A DNA stretch of 64,000 nucleotides from Saccharina japonica (lineage: Eukaryota > Sar > Phaeophyceae > Laminariales > Laminariaceae). The stretch is taken from contig MEHQ01004429.1 in assembly GCA_008828725.1 (NCBI GenBank), forward strand, positions 638,405 to 702,404. Reading direction: 5' to 3'. Shown piece after piece: positions 43,901-53,527 of this stretch. The notes beneath the pieces were generated by a model. That model was not told the DNA's origin and made no database searches. It saw only the letters and a list, made by a program, of their open reading frames with translations. A program made the position numbers and the translations under genes. How positions within the stretch are numbered: the first letter of the stretch is position 1; every line of letters starts with the position of its first letter.

Positions 43901-46900
43901 TGTGATAAAAGCACGAACCGGAGGCTCATTCGTACGAATCTCGCGTTTCTTTCGCCCTCTTGAATACGGTTCGTAGTCAGTGGCAGGTGGCAGGCAATTG
44001 CAGTCAGTACAGCAGCAGTGGGCAGTCGAGCGGTATTCATACCATTAATACTGCTGCACAAAAAAAGTAACCACAAAAAATCTTTCCGCCCGTATCGACA
44101 GCAACAGCAGCAGTCAGTCAAGGCGTCAAGACTTTTTAGTAGAACGGTTTTACTTTTACTTTCACTTTTATTTTTTACGGGTAGCACGACCAGCGACACG
44201 ACAGAAACAATACAGTATAAATAGTAGCGGTCCCTTCATAATGCCGGTTGAGTAGCGCCGGTTGCCCGCTATAGTGCTGTGGAATCGCTTGGCACATATG
44301 AAATGCACCAGAGTATGGCAGTGTGCGGAGTAGTACCTAGTGCCGGTATTGTTGGGTAGCGCATACCGCCACTATACAGAGACCACTACTGCTGGTATGG
44401 ACATTGTGGAAGAATCCAAGTTCCCTCGTACAAGTACAACATGCTCAAGCTCCCGAAGGTCGTAGACAGCAAGGGCTGATACTTCCGAGGGGGCATGGAG
44501 TGAATTGACACACGACACGAAGTGCACGAAGTGAGACGTGGAAGTGTGGAGGGCGTAAGCTTTATTTTGACCCATCCGACGGAGGATAAAAAAAAAAAAA
44601 AAAAAAAGTATGATACCATTCATAGTACAGCAATGCAAGCTGGTGAGATGCGAGTGCAAGGTGCCTGGTCAATTTTGGTTGATGGTAAAATATACCACTC
44701 TGACCGTAAATATAAGGACCATTCCAATTACATCGTAATATACAAACGGTCCTTATAGTACGGGTCCGAGTGGTACCAGGTACCAGTATACCGGTACCCT
44801 TCGGTGTGAGGTATTAAATGGTCGATGCTAATGGTGGCTGCTACTCAGACGACGGCCGCGCATGTTTTTTGTGACTTGCACGTTTTTGGTGACTTGCATG
44901 TTTATCTCTGATTCGCCTTTATTGTGATTTTTGTTTGCATGACTGCGATGATTGCGGGACCACTGCCTGTTTGCATGTGTGCTGACGGCATGATACAGCA
45001 GCAGCAGCAGCAGCAGCAGCAGGGTATACAGGCGGTAGAATATGCCACGCTCTGGATGTCTCTCTTCGTCGAACAGCCGCGCACACTATTCTGACACTTG
45101 TTCGAATTCCGAAACGCCTTCTGAAACCCCACATCCCTGCGGAAAGTAGTTACATGCCTGGCGGTACGACAGGGTACAGGCAGTAGACTGCCGCAGGCCT
45201 GGTACAGGGAGAATGCAAGTGCCTGCCCTCGACTACACTTACTTACGCTACTAACAGTGCACAAATGCGAACGGATAACATCCTACTGTAGATGATACAG
45301 ATGATACAGATCATCTACTGCTCTAGTTCCTCGCCTACCGTTATGAGTTGCTGCACAGGATCTGCGCAGTACAGATCCAACCCAGGAAACATGCGCTATG
45401 CAGATCATGCAGAATATTCGGCTCTCACCCGGCAACATGACCCGTAGATCACAGGGATCAGGGATCTATCTACCCCGACAGACCCAGAGGATCAAGGATC
45501 TGTCTGGTGTGGGCAATAGTGTCAACTGCCTCGACCACGGAGACAAACTACTTCACACCTCGAACAGATCATCTACAGATAGATCATCTACAGATAGATC
45601 ATTTAGATCCTAACGTGCCGTTATGTGCGGGATCTGTACAGTATAGATCCAATCCAGGAAGCACGTCCTAGATCATGCAGGTTATAAGGCTCCCACCCGC
45701 GGCAGCATGAGCTAGATCATACAGATCATACAGATCAGGAATCTGTCTTGTCCTGAAATGTTTAGATCATAAAGTGGGAATGATCTGTCAATGATCTGTC
45801 CTACAATAGGTGTGAACATGTGCACTGCTTGGTCTTGCGTACGTCATAGTGTGGCAGTAAAGAAGCCCCCTTTTTGTCCAACTGCACGCAGGTCTCTGGG
45901 GACAAAATACTTGGACTTACGTAGTGTGGGATACATTTTGCAGTAAACAAAACAAAAAATGGAGACTTGTATGATATCATACCACGTATTCATAATATGA
46001 AGGGCTTTGTTCTTCTTGGAAAACCAAGAAAAAAAAAGGCTCGCGCGCCTCAATATAAAATAAAATACTTATAAATACGTCAGCATTATATAGCATGGTC
46101 ATCATGCACTCTGAGCACGAAACAGTGCGGGCGGCTTGCTGAGTTTCGTCAGGTGTCCCGACCAAAAAAATATGCAAGAGGTTGCTGTACGCTGCCGACA
46201 CGCGCGGGACATCATACTAACATGTCATCTTATTTACGGCTGTATTCTGTTATTATTCCATTTGCCAAATGTGCCGGATGAGTGCCAAAGTGTCAACAAG
46301 TCAACAACAAAAAAAATACGTAAGGAGATTGAGATGCTGCTGTACTGTAAGATACATATCGTACCTGGTACCGGTACTCGTAAGGCAGGGAGGGTCGTGC
46401 GGTCCGCATCTTGCTCGCATGCACGCACATGTTATACATGCACGCTTTGATTTGTACCAGGTAAAGTATACAGTAGTAGTACCAGGCACCGGTACCAAGT
46501 ACCTGGTATGTATTATTATCTATATTAAAATTAATACCAGGTATGCATTACAGCAGCAGTAACTCTGTTGTACCCGCACGACTAGTGTTAGGCAAACCAG
46601 TGCACGGCGGTATGACAACTGACCGTACCCGTACACGTGGCGGCTAAAGACAATGACTTGATTCCACTCTAAATACTATTATTAATCCTGACAACTAGTC
46701 TATATTCGTACGTAGCTGTGATGGGGCAACCCCCTCTTATATCGTGGATTAGACGGGGAGGGCTAATCTGTGATATAAGGGGGCTCCTTCCGGGCTCGGG
46801 AGAAACAGCATACCAGTACGAGATACATGCACTACTCGTAGCATCGTCTAGAGGAGGAGGGTGCAGCGCGCACAGTCCGAACACGAAAGCGACCATGTTG

Positions 46901-47776
46901 GCGTCGACACGTACCAAGTACGCTTACGTACGAGTATAGGGGGCATCATTTTTGGGCCAAAACATATTGTTTTCACTGACGGGGCCCATGTGGAGTCAAG
47001 TCAGTCCACGCGGAAGTCAATGAACGGCAAAAAAAAACGCTAACCTTAGTCGTGTAACACCAATATAGCAGCAGTGTGTGTGTTCTTCGCATGAAACCGT
47101 TCTTTCTATGTAAGCACCCGTCGTAAATACACCTACTGTATGTTAGTTTGACTCATCGGACCATCCTTTGGTCGGCGGGTCTCTCCCGCCTCTGACCGCC
47201 TTTCCACGCGGTTTCTTTCGCTGAGGCGTGGCCCGCCTCGCCTGCAACGGCCGGCTTCGCGGATACAAAGTGACTGCTGCTGTAGCGGTACGAGCAGATT
47301 GTGCCCGCAAAGTGGGTATGTACCGTTACGATACAAAGGTCGTCGTCTTCTTTCGTGTGTGTGTGTGTGTTTTTTTTTTCACTTTTAGACGTACTGCTAA
47401 CTGTATGCTCATCGAACTCAATTTATACACTGCTCGTACGTATCAAGTCTGGTCTGTTTTCGTCTGTTTCGTGTACCGCCAGAGGTACTCCTGTATTTAT
47501 ATGATACTACCAATAGCAATGATAGAGGATACCAGGCATGACGCAACATGTACGACGGAAGACTGCTACGTACTGCTTGCTGCTTGCTGTCGTTATACTC
47601 TCGGGCTATCACACGTAAATATTTAGTAGTCTACGTATGTCTTTCTGCATTATGTTTTCGCCTTCCGGTGTCTCATACCAGTATATACAGGGTAGGGGCG
47701 ATCTATCACGTCGACGATCTACGCTTAACGGCGAGCGGGCAGGTGTAAGTCCGTTGACTTAAGAACTAGTATCGGG

Positions 47777-47828
<52 letters not shown>

Positions 47829-48824
47829 CTTCTTCAAGGTCCATGTTTCAAACTTCAAGCTTGGAAAAACAGTGGGAAGCGGGATACGCATCGGCTAGGT
47901 AAAGAAGGACACGCGCAGACGTCCCCCGCACGTATGATATGATATGATATTAACCATGGGTCAGAGCTAAGAGTTACAGCAGCAGTACGGCATCGTATAA
48001 TTTTAATTTTATGCTTCTGTGGCCCTTGCCACGATCTTAGGTCGACCAAGATTTCCATCCAGGGGATGTCCAGAAAAAGGACTCAAAATCTGAAAATGGT
48101 TACGCCCACGCCGCGCAGAACTACGAAACTGCTGTTTTAGAGTTGTTGCTCATCCACAGAAAGGCACAGCAGCAGCAGCAGCAGCAGCAGCACGAAAACA
48201 AGGCGCCCTCCCTCTTTCCCAACGAGTGCAAAGCAAGCCGTGCGAATGCGCAACCAACGCGATGCTGCGACTCCTGCTGACTCGTTCCCCCCCCCCCCCC
48301 CCCCCCCCGCCCCGGCCCCTGATATTCCATTGTGCGGCTGTACGACTCACGTGACAAACACGCAGCAGCAGTGAACGAAGAACCTCTGGTACTCTGCGGA
48401 AAGTTGGTACTATATACTCGTGTTACTGAAAAGATGCAGGTACTTGTTGTTGCACAAACAACTGCTGCTGCTGTCTGTGGTGCCTCACCTTGTAGCACTT
48501 GGAGGAGCAGTACCCGATGAGGCACCTGGGGCACGAGTAATCCGCCGAGGCACGCGTGCACACCGAGCAGACCCTCCCGGCCGCAGCCTGCCGAGACCCC
48601 GACGAGCCTCCTCCCTCAACGCCCTCTTCCCCCCCCCTGTCACCAATGCCGGGGAAAATAATATTGACTTGGGCGCCGTTACTTGCTTGCTTCTCAGCTC
48701 GTGCTGTGCCAGTGCCTACCACGTCGAATTTCTTGACACGTCGAGATCCTGCCCTTGGCTTCACCGTCAGCGGCGTGATTCCGATGGACGATCGCTGCCA
48801 CTCTGGCTGAGAGGAGCCCGTCAT
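36357..48824 (-). CDS. ZNHIT2: HIT zinc-finger protein ZNHIT2
   Basis: ZNHIT2 binds the R2TP/PAQosome chaperone and helps assemble U5 snRNP in animals (known for the family). Three exons are read on the minus strand: 48824-48489, 38493-36760 and 36590-36357, all phase 0, about 767 residues. The HIT finger is formed by Cys86/89, 98/101, 106/110 in exon 1 and His114/Cys117 in exon 2 (CSVCTRASADYSCPRC, YCSSKCYK|THGSGC). Exon 2 holds the family's LIVPWEPWW motif and AYAYVLAVRLYNG. Exon 3 ends with a KRVGYFLLWAR helix. Long Gly, Gln and Glu runs and a small LGGPA repeat inflate exon 2. Intron 1 is 9,995 nt and filled with repeats. The start lies 157 bp from rsmG, divergently. Confidence 0.92.
36760..38493 (-). 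CDS. ZNHIT2: ZNHIT2 exon 2
   Basis: It starts THGSGCTEAFFRGHV, completing the HIT finger. It continues with an acidic/Gln coiled segment (EQELALQKRLEALALSIEQRE), poly-Gly, a basic stretch, LLTEEEKARFLRELASG, LIVPWEPWW, a Gln-rich stretch and LAYAYVLAVRLYNGCW. It ends CGGCAG|GTTAGT. Confidence 0.92.
38573..38939. other. intronic, no gene seen
   Basis: Start of the ZNHIT2 intron on the 3' side. It has a G-rich run at 38625-38690 and otherwise nothing recognised. Confidence 0.4.
38950..39395. mobile_element. family B elements, one interrupted
   Basis: A left end at 38950-38985 is followed by a full family B element starting ATTACGGGGGACC at 38986. Its right part is cut by a foldback element at 39084-39292 and resumes with TTACTATAG. 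A further right end (ACTATAGTCCCCC) is at about 39384-39395. Confidence 0.75.
39084..39292. mobile_element. 209-bp Tourist/Harbinger-like MITE with TTA duplication
   Basis: The ends GGGCCCGTATTAACGA and its imperfect complement TCGTTAAAACGGGCCC flank a foldback interior whose arms (CGCTTTTCATTGG, ACACACGCACCAGCACCAA) pair almost perfectly. It interrupts a family B element, so the insertion site can be read: TTA at 39081-39083 and TTA at 39293-39295. A 3-bp TTA duplication is the mark of PIF/Harbinger-derived MITEs. Confidence 0.85.
40044..40140 (+). repeat. two-copy tandem repeat
   Basis: ATATACC(G/A)(G/A)TACTATTTTTATA...CT(T/G)GGAAAACAAG occurs twice, about 70 bp apart. Confidence 0.7.
40311..40524 (+). 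mobile_element. poly(C)-tailed structured repeat 1 (F1), full-length
   Basis: The hairpin stem here is GTTGG/CCAAC instead of GTCGG/CCGAC, and the palindrome CATGCATG is CGTGCACG, so paired positions differ together. It sits directly after a C run (40302-40310) and ends GAGTACAC plus C. Confidence 0.85.
40891..40978 (+). mobile_element. poly(C)-tailed repeat 2 (F2)
   Basis: Diverged copy: CCGTCTTGAAAGGGG, GTGGTCAATGACAATGTCAC, GGCAAGCAAAAAATGAGTGC, then a C-rich run. Confidence 0.65.
41438..42119 (+). repeat. 682-bp direct repeat, copy 1 (ends at N)
   Basis: Nearly identical to 42339-43020, offset 901 bp. It contains a family B element (41482-41625), a mirrored block with CCCCAAAACGGGACT-type words and two copies of GGGACCCTTTATAAGGGATA. 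It ends exactly at the ambiguous base 42119. Confidence 0.9.
42339..43020 (+). repeat. 682-bp direct repeat, copy 2
   Basis: Second copy of 41438-42119 with a handful of differences (for example AGTAAATAGG versus AGTGAATAGG). About 220 bp of unique DNA separates the copies. Confidence 0.9.
43125..43232. mobile_element. foldback element (family B)
   Basis: Left end GGGGCCCATGGCAAATAGGA and right end TTTACTATAGGTCCCCCGTA. It contains a TACCAGGTA word. Confidence 0.65.
43559..43895 (+). mobile_element. full-length tRNA-derived SINE (family G)
   Basis: The head has an A-box match (TAGACTAGTGG, 43566) and a B-box match (GAGTTCAAATCC, 43608) 42 nt apart, with a GAC/GTC D-arm. A body follows with TCGACGAGGGAA and TTCTCGCGATA, then CCGGATCTGAGTTACGACTA and an A-rich end. 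The same order, reversed, is at 56050-56400. Truncated copies lack the head. Confidence 0.8.
44691..44775. mobile_element. 85-bp foldback element (family J), copy 2
   Basis: Ends ATACCACTCTGACCG and CGGGTCCGAGTGGTA. The inner arms ATAAGGACC and GGTCCTTAT are shared with 2153-2237. Confidence 0.7.
44776..45339. other. intronic, no gene; CAG run
   Basis: Within the ZNHIT2 intron. It holds a CAG trinucleotide run at about 44997-45022 and nothing else recognised. Confidence 0.4.
45340..45815 (+). repeat. GATC-rich repeat (family I), two copies
   Basis: Copies at 45340-45515 and 45610-45815 are joined by AGATCATCTACAGAT repeats. GATC appears far more often than in the surrounding DNA. Related to 35330-35537. 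Confidence 0.7.
45816..47778. other. intronic, no gene; 62-nt hairpin
   Basis: Part of the ZNHIT2 intron. At 46727-46788 an almost perfect hairpin pairs ACCCCCTCTTATATC and GGATTAG with their complements around a short G-rich loop. Several TACCTGGTA words cluster at 46366-46545. Confidence 0.5.
47779..47828 (+). repeat. 50-G homopolymer
   Basis: Fifty uninterrupted G in the ZNHIT2 intron, about 660 bp from its 5' splice site. Confidence 0.95.
48489..48824 (-). CDS. ZNHIT2: ZNHIT2 exon 1
   Basis: Translation from the ATG at 48824 gives 112 residues: MTGSSQPEWQRSS, a basic/Gly-rich linker, then CSVCTRASADYSCPRCLIGY and CSSKCYK, the first six Cys of the HIT finger. The donor AAG|GTGAGG leaves the last Cys/His pair to exon 2. 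The frame is open further upstream, but this Met sits just before the conserved part. Confidence 0.9.
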
Positions 48825-48981
48825 GGCCTGATGGTTGTGGTAACTCGCTACAGATATCAAGGGTTGTGGCGTGGTGTTGTTGTGCGGTGTTCTTTGCGCG
48901 GGTGTGGGCTTGAGAGAAATAATTAGTTGCCCTGTATAGAGACGCCTTCGCAAGCATTGTGGAACTCCTTGATTACGTTGG
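48825..48981. promoter_or_regulatory. putative bidirectional promoter ZNHIT2/rsmG
   Basis: Only about 157 bp separate the two divergent start codons proposed here, so both promoters should lie in or across this gap. I see no clear TATA box. The true extent depends on the start codons, which are inferred. Confidence 0.4.
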
Positions 48982-50005
48982 TTGGCATCAAAACTACCTG
49001 CTGTCGCTGTGGTGGACATCTCCAGGCATCTCCACAGCCCCGACACCATGCGGGCACGCGACGCAGTAGTGGTAGCTTTGCTTTCCTGCAGTGGAGACAT
49101 CCCCACAAGCACCTCGTTCTTGTTCTCTCCTCCAGGCTTGACGGCAACATCAGCAACACCATCAAGTCGGGGTCACACCAGCAGCAGCTACCCATGCCGA
49201 CGAACTGCCTCCGCACGTCCAGGCTTCTGTAGCGGGCGACACAACGCACGGCGTCGATCCAGGCACCCGCACAGCAGCGCGTCCGACGAAGAAGCCGTGC
49301 AGCAGTACACCGACGGCGATCTCGAAAGTCTCACGCGCAGCGAGCTCCAGGCGCTGTGCAAGGAGCTCGGTGTGCGAGCGGTTGGGAAGACGTCTGAGCT
49401 CTTGACGAGACTGCAACATCACCAACATCAAGAACATGCGCAGCAGTCCTCTGAAGCTTCCTCCTCCTCCTCCTCCTCCTCCTCCTCCTCCTCCTCCATG
49501 GACGGCCATGCGCCAGCAACGACATCGGTCGGCGACAACAGTCGCGCGGGACCCACTACCACCGCGCTCGACGATGTCCTCAGCACACCTGACCGCAATT
49601 CCGCTGCTGCTAGTAGTGCGACTATTACTGCCGACCTGGAATCCACAACAACAACGACAACAACAGCAGCAGTAACACCCGCCGCAGCAGCAGCATCATC
49701 ATCACCATCACCACCTTCTCTTGACGGAGAAGCCTCGTTGGATCGATCGCTGCTGGCGGGTGGCGAGGATACTGAGAACGCAGATGTAACCGTCCCCGAG
49801 TTTTTGTTGGATGAGGTTCGGCCGGCGTTTGAGGAGCTTTCGGACGAGCAGTGGGAGCAAGTGAGGATGCTGGGGGAGCTGCTGACGGAGTGGAACGGAA
49901 GGGTGAATCTCATCTCGAGGAAGGATATCGCCAACGTTTTGCCGCGACACGTTATCCCGTGCCTTGCCATGGCCAAGGCTCTCAACCTCCAAGACGGCGT
50001 GGACG
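48982..50005 (+). CDS. rsmG: rsmG exon 1
   Basis: Contains the targeting-like N-terminus, the SAP motif, a Ser run encoded by TCC repeats (49459-49498) and the RsmG N-terminal helices ending [12 protein letters not shown]. The donor GACG|GTGAGA is in phase 1. Confidence 0.85.
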
Positions 50006-50051
50006 GTGAGAGATGGGATGGGGGTGTCAAAATTTGATTGCTGCGCGGCCG

Positions 50052-50117
<66 letters not shown>

Positions 50118-53100
50118 TCAGAGCTGTTCTTTGATTTTGGGTCTTTTTGTTCGAGTCAACCTTGTCTGTTCGCAGCCTAAAGTCGCCCTTCATTTTTTTT
50201 TCTTGCATCATGACAACGTACTGTAATACGGTTTACAGTAGTCGCGCCTATATAAGGCGGTCACTCGAGATAAAGCGGTCAAAATCGGCTTATCACGACA
50301 GAAAATGCGAATAGAGCGGCTACCGCCCTATATACAGCACCAGACCCTTTAAAGGGCGGTAGCCGCCCTATTCACGCCCTATTTTCGCCTCCACATCGGT
50401 ACAAAACCTAGCTCTGGTGCTGCGTCTGAGCGAGGTACAGTCAGTATCACACGCCTATTGCTGCTGTTGCTGCGAGAACACACGCACACCTCTTGGGTAC
50501 AACGAGCAGTGAGGATAAGCACGATGCACTCTGTGCAGCAGGCGAACTGCTGCGTTTTGTTCCAGCCCTCACCCCCGAGCGCCCTGACGGTCACGAATGT
50601 CGCGGAAAACGCGGTGGTCGACTGCACCGGCTCTGCGGTGAAACCGACCCGGACTGCGACAACCCGATGCAGCGCACCTGCTGCGATTGTCTTGCCGCCA
50701 AGCAATCGTCGAAGGGTGTCTCGGGCAAGCGCAAGCGAAGCGTGCGGCAATGGCGATGCCTCCTTCTATCTGCAGAAGGCCAGGGTGTCGTGCATCATAG
50801 CGCATGCCTCCGAGCCAGTGCAACTGGCAGACATGAGGCAATTTTGCGAATCTCGACAAGGGCAAAAGGGCAAGGGGGGGGGGCACAGCGGAGGACTGTA
50901 CATATTACAGGACACCTAATAAGAAACAGGAGATCTGGTCCAGGCTGGATTTCTCACTTTAAGAGAGGGTGCTTTCTACACTAACTTCATGATAATGACT
51001 CCAGAATTTCTTATTTTCCTGTAAATCCCAGCCTGGCTTTTTTATCAGGCTGTTTTTCATTCGGTGTCCTGTCCTGTACGTAGTGCATTACAGTAGTCAG
51101 TAGTACGGCACCGTATTATAGGCTGGAGCTCTGTTCTGCGTGTGTAGCTGTGCGAAGAGCCCTCTGCGGCGGGGTGCCTTCAGCGGGTGGTGTATGCCTT
51201 CGGCGGGCTGTGTCGCCCGCAGGTCAATTCATATCATACTGGCACTCCGTAAGCTGCGAAGTGTGTGTGCACCCGTCTGCTCTGCTGTGTTATTGCGTGT
51301 GTCTGACATCACACGTGTTCACTTTGGTACTGCTGTAACGCTGTACATTCCTTCTCCGAGCATGCGTATCTCGCTTCGTGTGACCCTCTGGGTCATTTTT
51401 TGGGTCAGGAGCACTCTGTGCTGTATAATAAAACGCTGTATTTACTCAATAGGGCGGTCACCGCCTTATTGGGATAGTATAAAAAGCCCAATAGAGCGAT
51501 TAACCGCCCTAACGTCATTAGGGCAGTTTTCGAGATAGGCCGGTCGAAATTTCGATGCACCACACCGCCTTATATAGGCTCCACTACTATAATGTGAAGA
51601 CCGGCCCCTTGTGTATACCAGTACTGTACTATATCAGGGCAACGTGTTACCGTGTATGTGCGGTTGCCTAGACAACACAGGCTCTTGCAGGTGTTCCTGT
51701 TGTTGTACCCGTAGGATCTCACTTTCTTCTTCTGTGTGCCCGCTGCACGCCGTACGACTCAAACTCACGAAAAGCAATCAATGCATGACCGAAAAACAGC
51801 GGGCAAGCAACTCCCAGCGCCAACAGGCCGTACAGCCGCACGTATCCACTGCCGTGACTTCGAAACGCGACTTTGAGATGTTGACAGCATCCGCCCAGCC
51901 TAACCTCTTACGTACGTCCCGATTTTAGGGATATATTAGTTAACATGAAAGTTGGATAATTGCTGACGAACGCGCCCAAAACGCGCCCGCCCCGATGCCA
52001 CCCATGTGCTACAAACGCTGCGTTATCTTGAAAAATAGTATTGGATGTGGGAACGGGGGGCGGACTGCCCGGGCTCCCCCTGGCAATCTTCTACCCGAAG
52101 GTGCAGTTCACCCTTATTGATGGCACGGGAAAGAAGATAAAGGCCGTGCACGACATGGCGCTCCGCTTGGGTCTCGACAATGTCCGGGCGTTTCACGTTC
52201 GGGCGGAAGAGGTGAGGGAGGGAGGGAGGGAGTGATCCCGGCCGCTGTGCAAAGAGGAAACGTGAAATATAAATCGCCTGGGCTAACTCCAGCCTCGATC
52301 TAAATTCCCATTCTGTATTCCCTTGGCAGCTGTGGCGGGAATAAGAAATTCAGGATCCCAGCCGCTGTGCAAAGAGGAAGTGTGAAATATAAATCGCCTG
52401 GGCTAACCCCAGCCTCGATCTAAATCCCCATTATTTATTCCCCTTGGCAGCGGTGGCGGGAATATGAAATTCAGGATCCCGGCCGCTGTGCAAAGAGTAA
52501 ATGTGAAATATATCCCCCGGCCTCGTCGGTTGGTTGCCCGGGCGTGCTTGTGTCGGTGGTGGTTGTAACGGTTGTTGTGGCAATTGTGGTGGTTGTATAT
52601 TGTTTGCGGTATGTCGCTGTAAAATGGCGTTTTTTGTTGGTTGTAACGTTTGTAACGGCTGTATAGGTTGTAACGTAACGGTTGGGTTGTAACGTTTTGT
52701 AACGGCTGCAAGGGTTAATTGTATCGTTTGGAACCTCTGCAGCGTTTGCATGATTTGGTAACGGTTTCTGACGGTTGTATCGGTTGTAACGTTTGTAACG
52801 TAAAATGAACCACCGTTTGGTATCGACATCAGACTCCGACATATATCAGTTGCCGGTGATCATGCGTCTATTATTAGCAATGGCAAAACCGTGAGTTGAT
52901 GTACGGGAGTTACCTATGCATACACCGAGAAAGGACACACACAATGCGAAGGCCTCGGCATTGTACAAGTATACCTCCACACCTTTTCAATGCCGCGTGA
53001 GAACCCGTCAACATCGTTTGATTCCCTTTCCAATACAATACTTCGAGTATCCCATCACAATTTGTTGTTTTTACTCCTATGGCGTATCCGTTTCTCGAAC

Positions 53101-53527
53101 ACCCGCCGTTGTCGCCGCTCAGGTCCACGAATCGTTCGATTTCGTCATGGGCAGGGCGGTGACCGCTCTCCCCAAATTTGTCGGTTTCATCGACAAAAAC
53201 TTGAAACGGAACCAGCCGAACAGCTCGCCCGCTGCCGGGGGGGGGGGTAGAGACGGGGAAGAAGGCATCCGCTTGAAACGAGGGCTCTTGTACATGAGAG
53301 GGGAGGTGACCGCGGATGAGTTAGCGGAGCTAGGGGCACAGCCTTCAACGGTCATCCCGCTCCAACGGGACTTCGTAAAAGGTCCCGGTGGCGAGGAGGG
53401 GTCGGAGAGTGGGGGAGAGGGGGGGGCTAGGGATAGGGGCTACTCGTCCGTGTTTCATTTCACGTCCGAGGATATCTGGAATAGGATGCCCGTGGCCACC
53501 AGCTCGAGCGCCGGGGAGCAAGATTGA
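48982..53527 (+). CDS. rsmG: 16S rRNA (guanine-N7) methyltransferase RsmG with SAP motif
   Basis: RsmG (GidB) uses SAM to make m7G in the 530 loop of bacterial-type 16S rRNA; a nuclear copy should serve plastid or mitochondrial ribosomes. Three exons, 48982-50005, 52039-52211 and 53123-53527, join in phase 1 and phase 0 to 533 residues. Residues 1-105 are Ser/Arg-rich, fitting a transit peptide, although no clear plastid bipartite motif is seen. Residues 114-147 ([18 protein letters not shown] to LLTRL) match a SAP motif. A Ser/Thr/Ala-rich linker follows, then [33 protein letters not shown] (SAM site), [14 protein letters not shown] and [16 protein letters not shown]. The start is uncertain; an intron could hide near 49090-49140. 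SAP on RsmG is unusual. Confidence 0.92.
50053..50111 (+). repeat. CT dinucleotide run
   Basis: About 28 CT units, one interruption (TATC), 48 nt into rsmG intron 1. Confidence 0.95.
50493..50760 (+). CDS. Cys-rich open frame inside the intronic element
   Basis: The frame reads [20 protein letters not shown], then [30 protein letters not shown] and a basic tail [10 protein letters not shown]. The spacing of His and Cys (C..GGRLH.LCGE...C) looks like a small zinc-binding module, and the codon-like GC content differs from the surrounding intron. I cannot name the family and see no splice partners. It may be a remnant of a transposon protein. Confidence 0.35.
50910..51070 (+). mobile_element. 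165-bp foldback element (family C)
   Basis: Ends GGACACCTAATAAGAAA and TTCATTCGGTGTCC. Interior TCCAGGCTGGATTTCT and TTCTACACTAACTTCA. Nested in the 1.33-kb element. Confidence 0.75.
51577..52038. other. rsmG intron remainder, nothing seen
   Basis: The 3' part of rsmG intron 1, up to the acceptor AAAAATAG at 52031-52038. No repeat copy or exon is recognised. Confidence 0.5.
52039..52211 (+). CDS. rsmG: rsmG exon 2 (SAM-binding motif)
   Basis: The first two bases complete a Val codon: [17 protein letters not shown], then [19 protein letters not shown] and [11 protein letters not shown], which is the Rossmann core of RsmG. The donor GAAGAG|GTGAGG is in phase 0. Confidence 0.95.
52212..52840 (+). 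repeat. intronic tandem repeats (GATCCCGGCCGC and GTAACGG types)
   Basis: Three units of about 117 bp (52236-52500) share (C/G)CCGCTGTGCAAAGAG, GAAATATAAATCGCCTGGGC and CAGC(T/G)GTGGCGGGAAT. They are followed by TTGTAACGG-type repeats to 52805. Confidence 0.8.
53123..53527 (+). CDS. rsmG: rsmG exon 3
   Basis: Begins after CCGCTCAG with [20 protein letters not shown]. It continues with a Gly-rich insert and [17 protein letters not shown], and ends in an Asp codon and TGA. The lengthened C-terminus ([13 protein letters not shown]) is lineage-specific. Confidence 0.92.
   Translation, partial: VHESFDFVMGRAVTALPKFVGFIDKNLKRNQPNSSPAAGGGGRDGEEGIRLKRGLLYMRGEVTADELAELGAQPSTVIPLQRDFVKGPGGEEGSESGGEGGARDRGYSSVFHFTSEDIWNRMPVATSSSAGEQD

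Larger units (their letters stand above)
50246..51576. mobile_element. 1.33-kb element with GCCTATATAAGGCGG ends
   Basis: GCCTATATAAGGCGG at 50246 is matched by its exact complement at 51562-51576. Next to each end are inverted AGGGCGGT/ACCGCC hairpins (50310-50375 and 51450-51510). The interior carries a Cys-rich open frame (50493-50760) and a later family C insertion (50910-51070). It lies within rsmG intron 1. Element status rests on the end symmetry alone. Confidence 0.5.
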
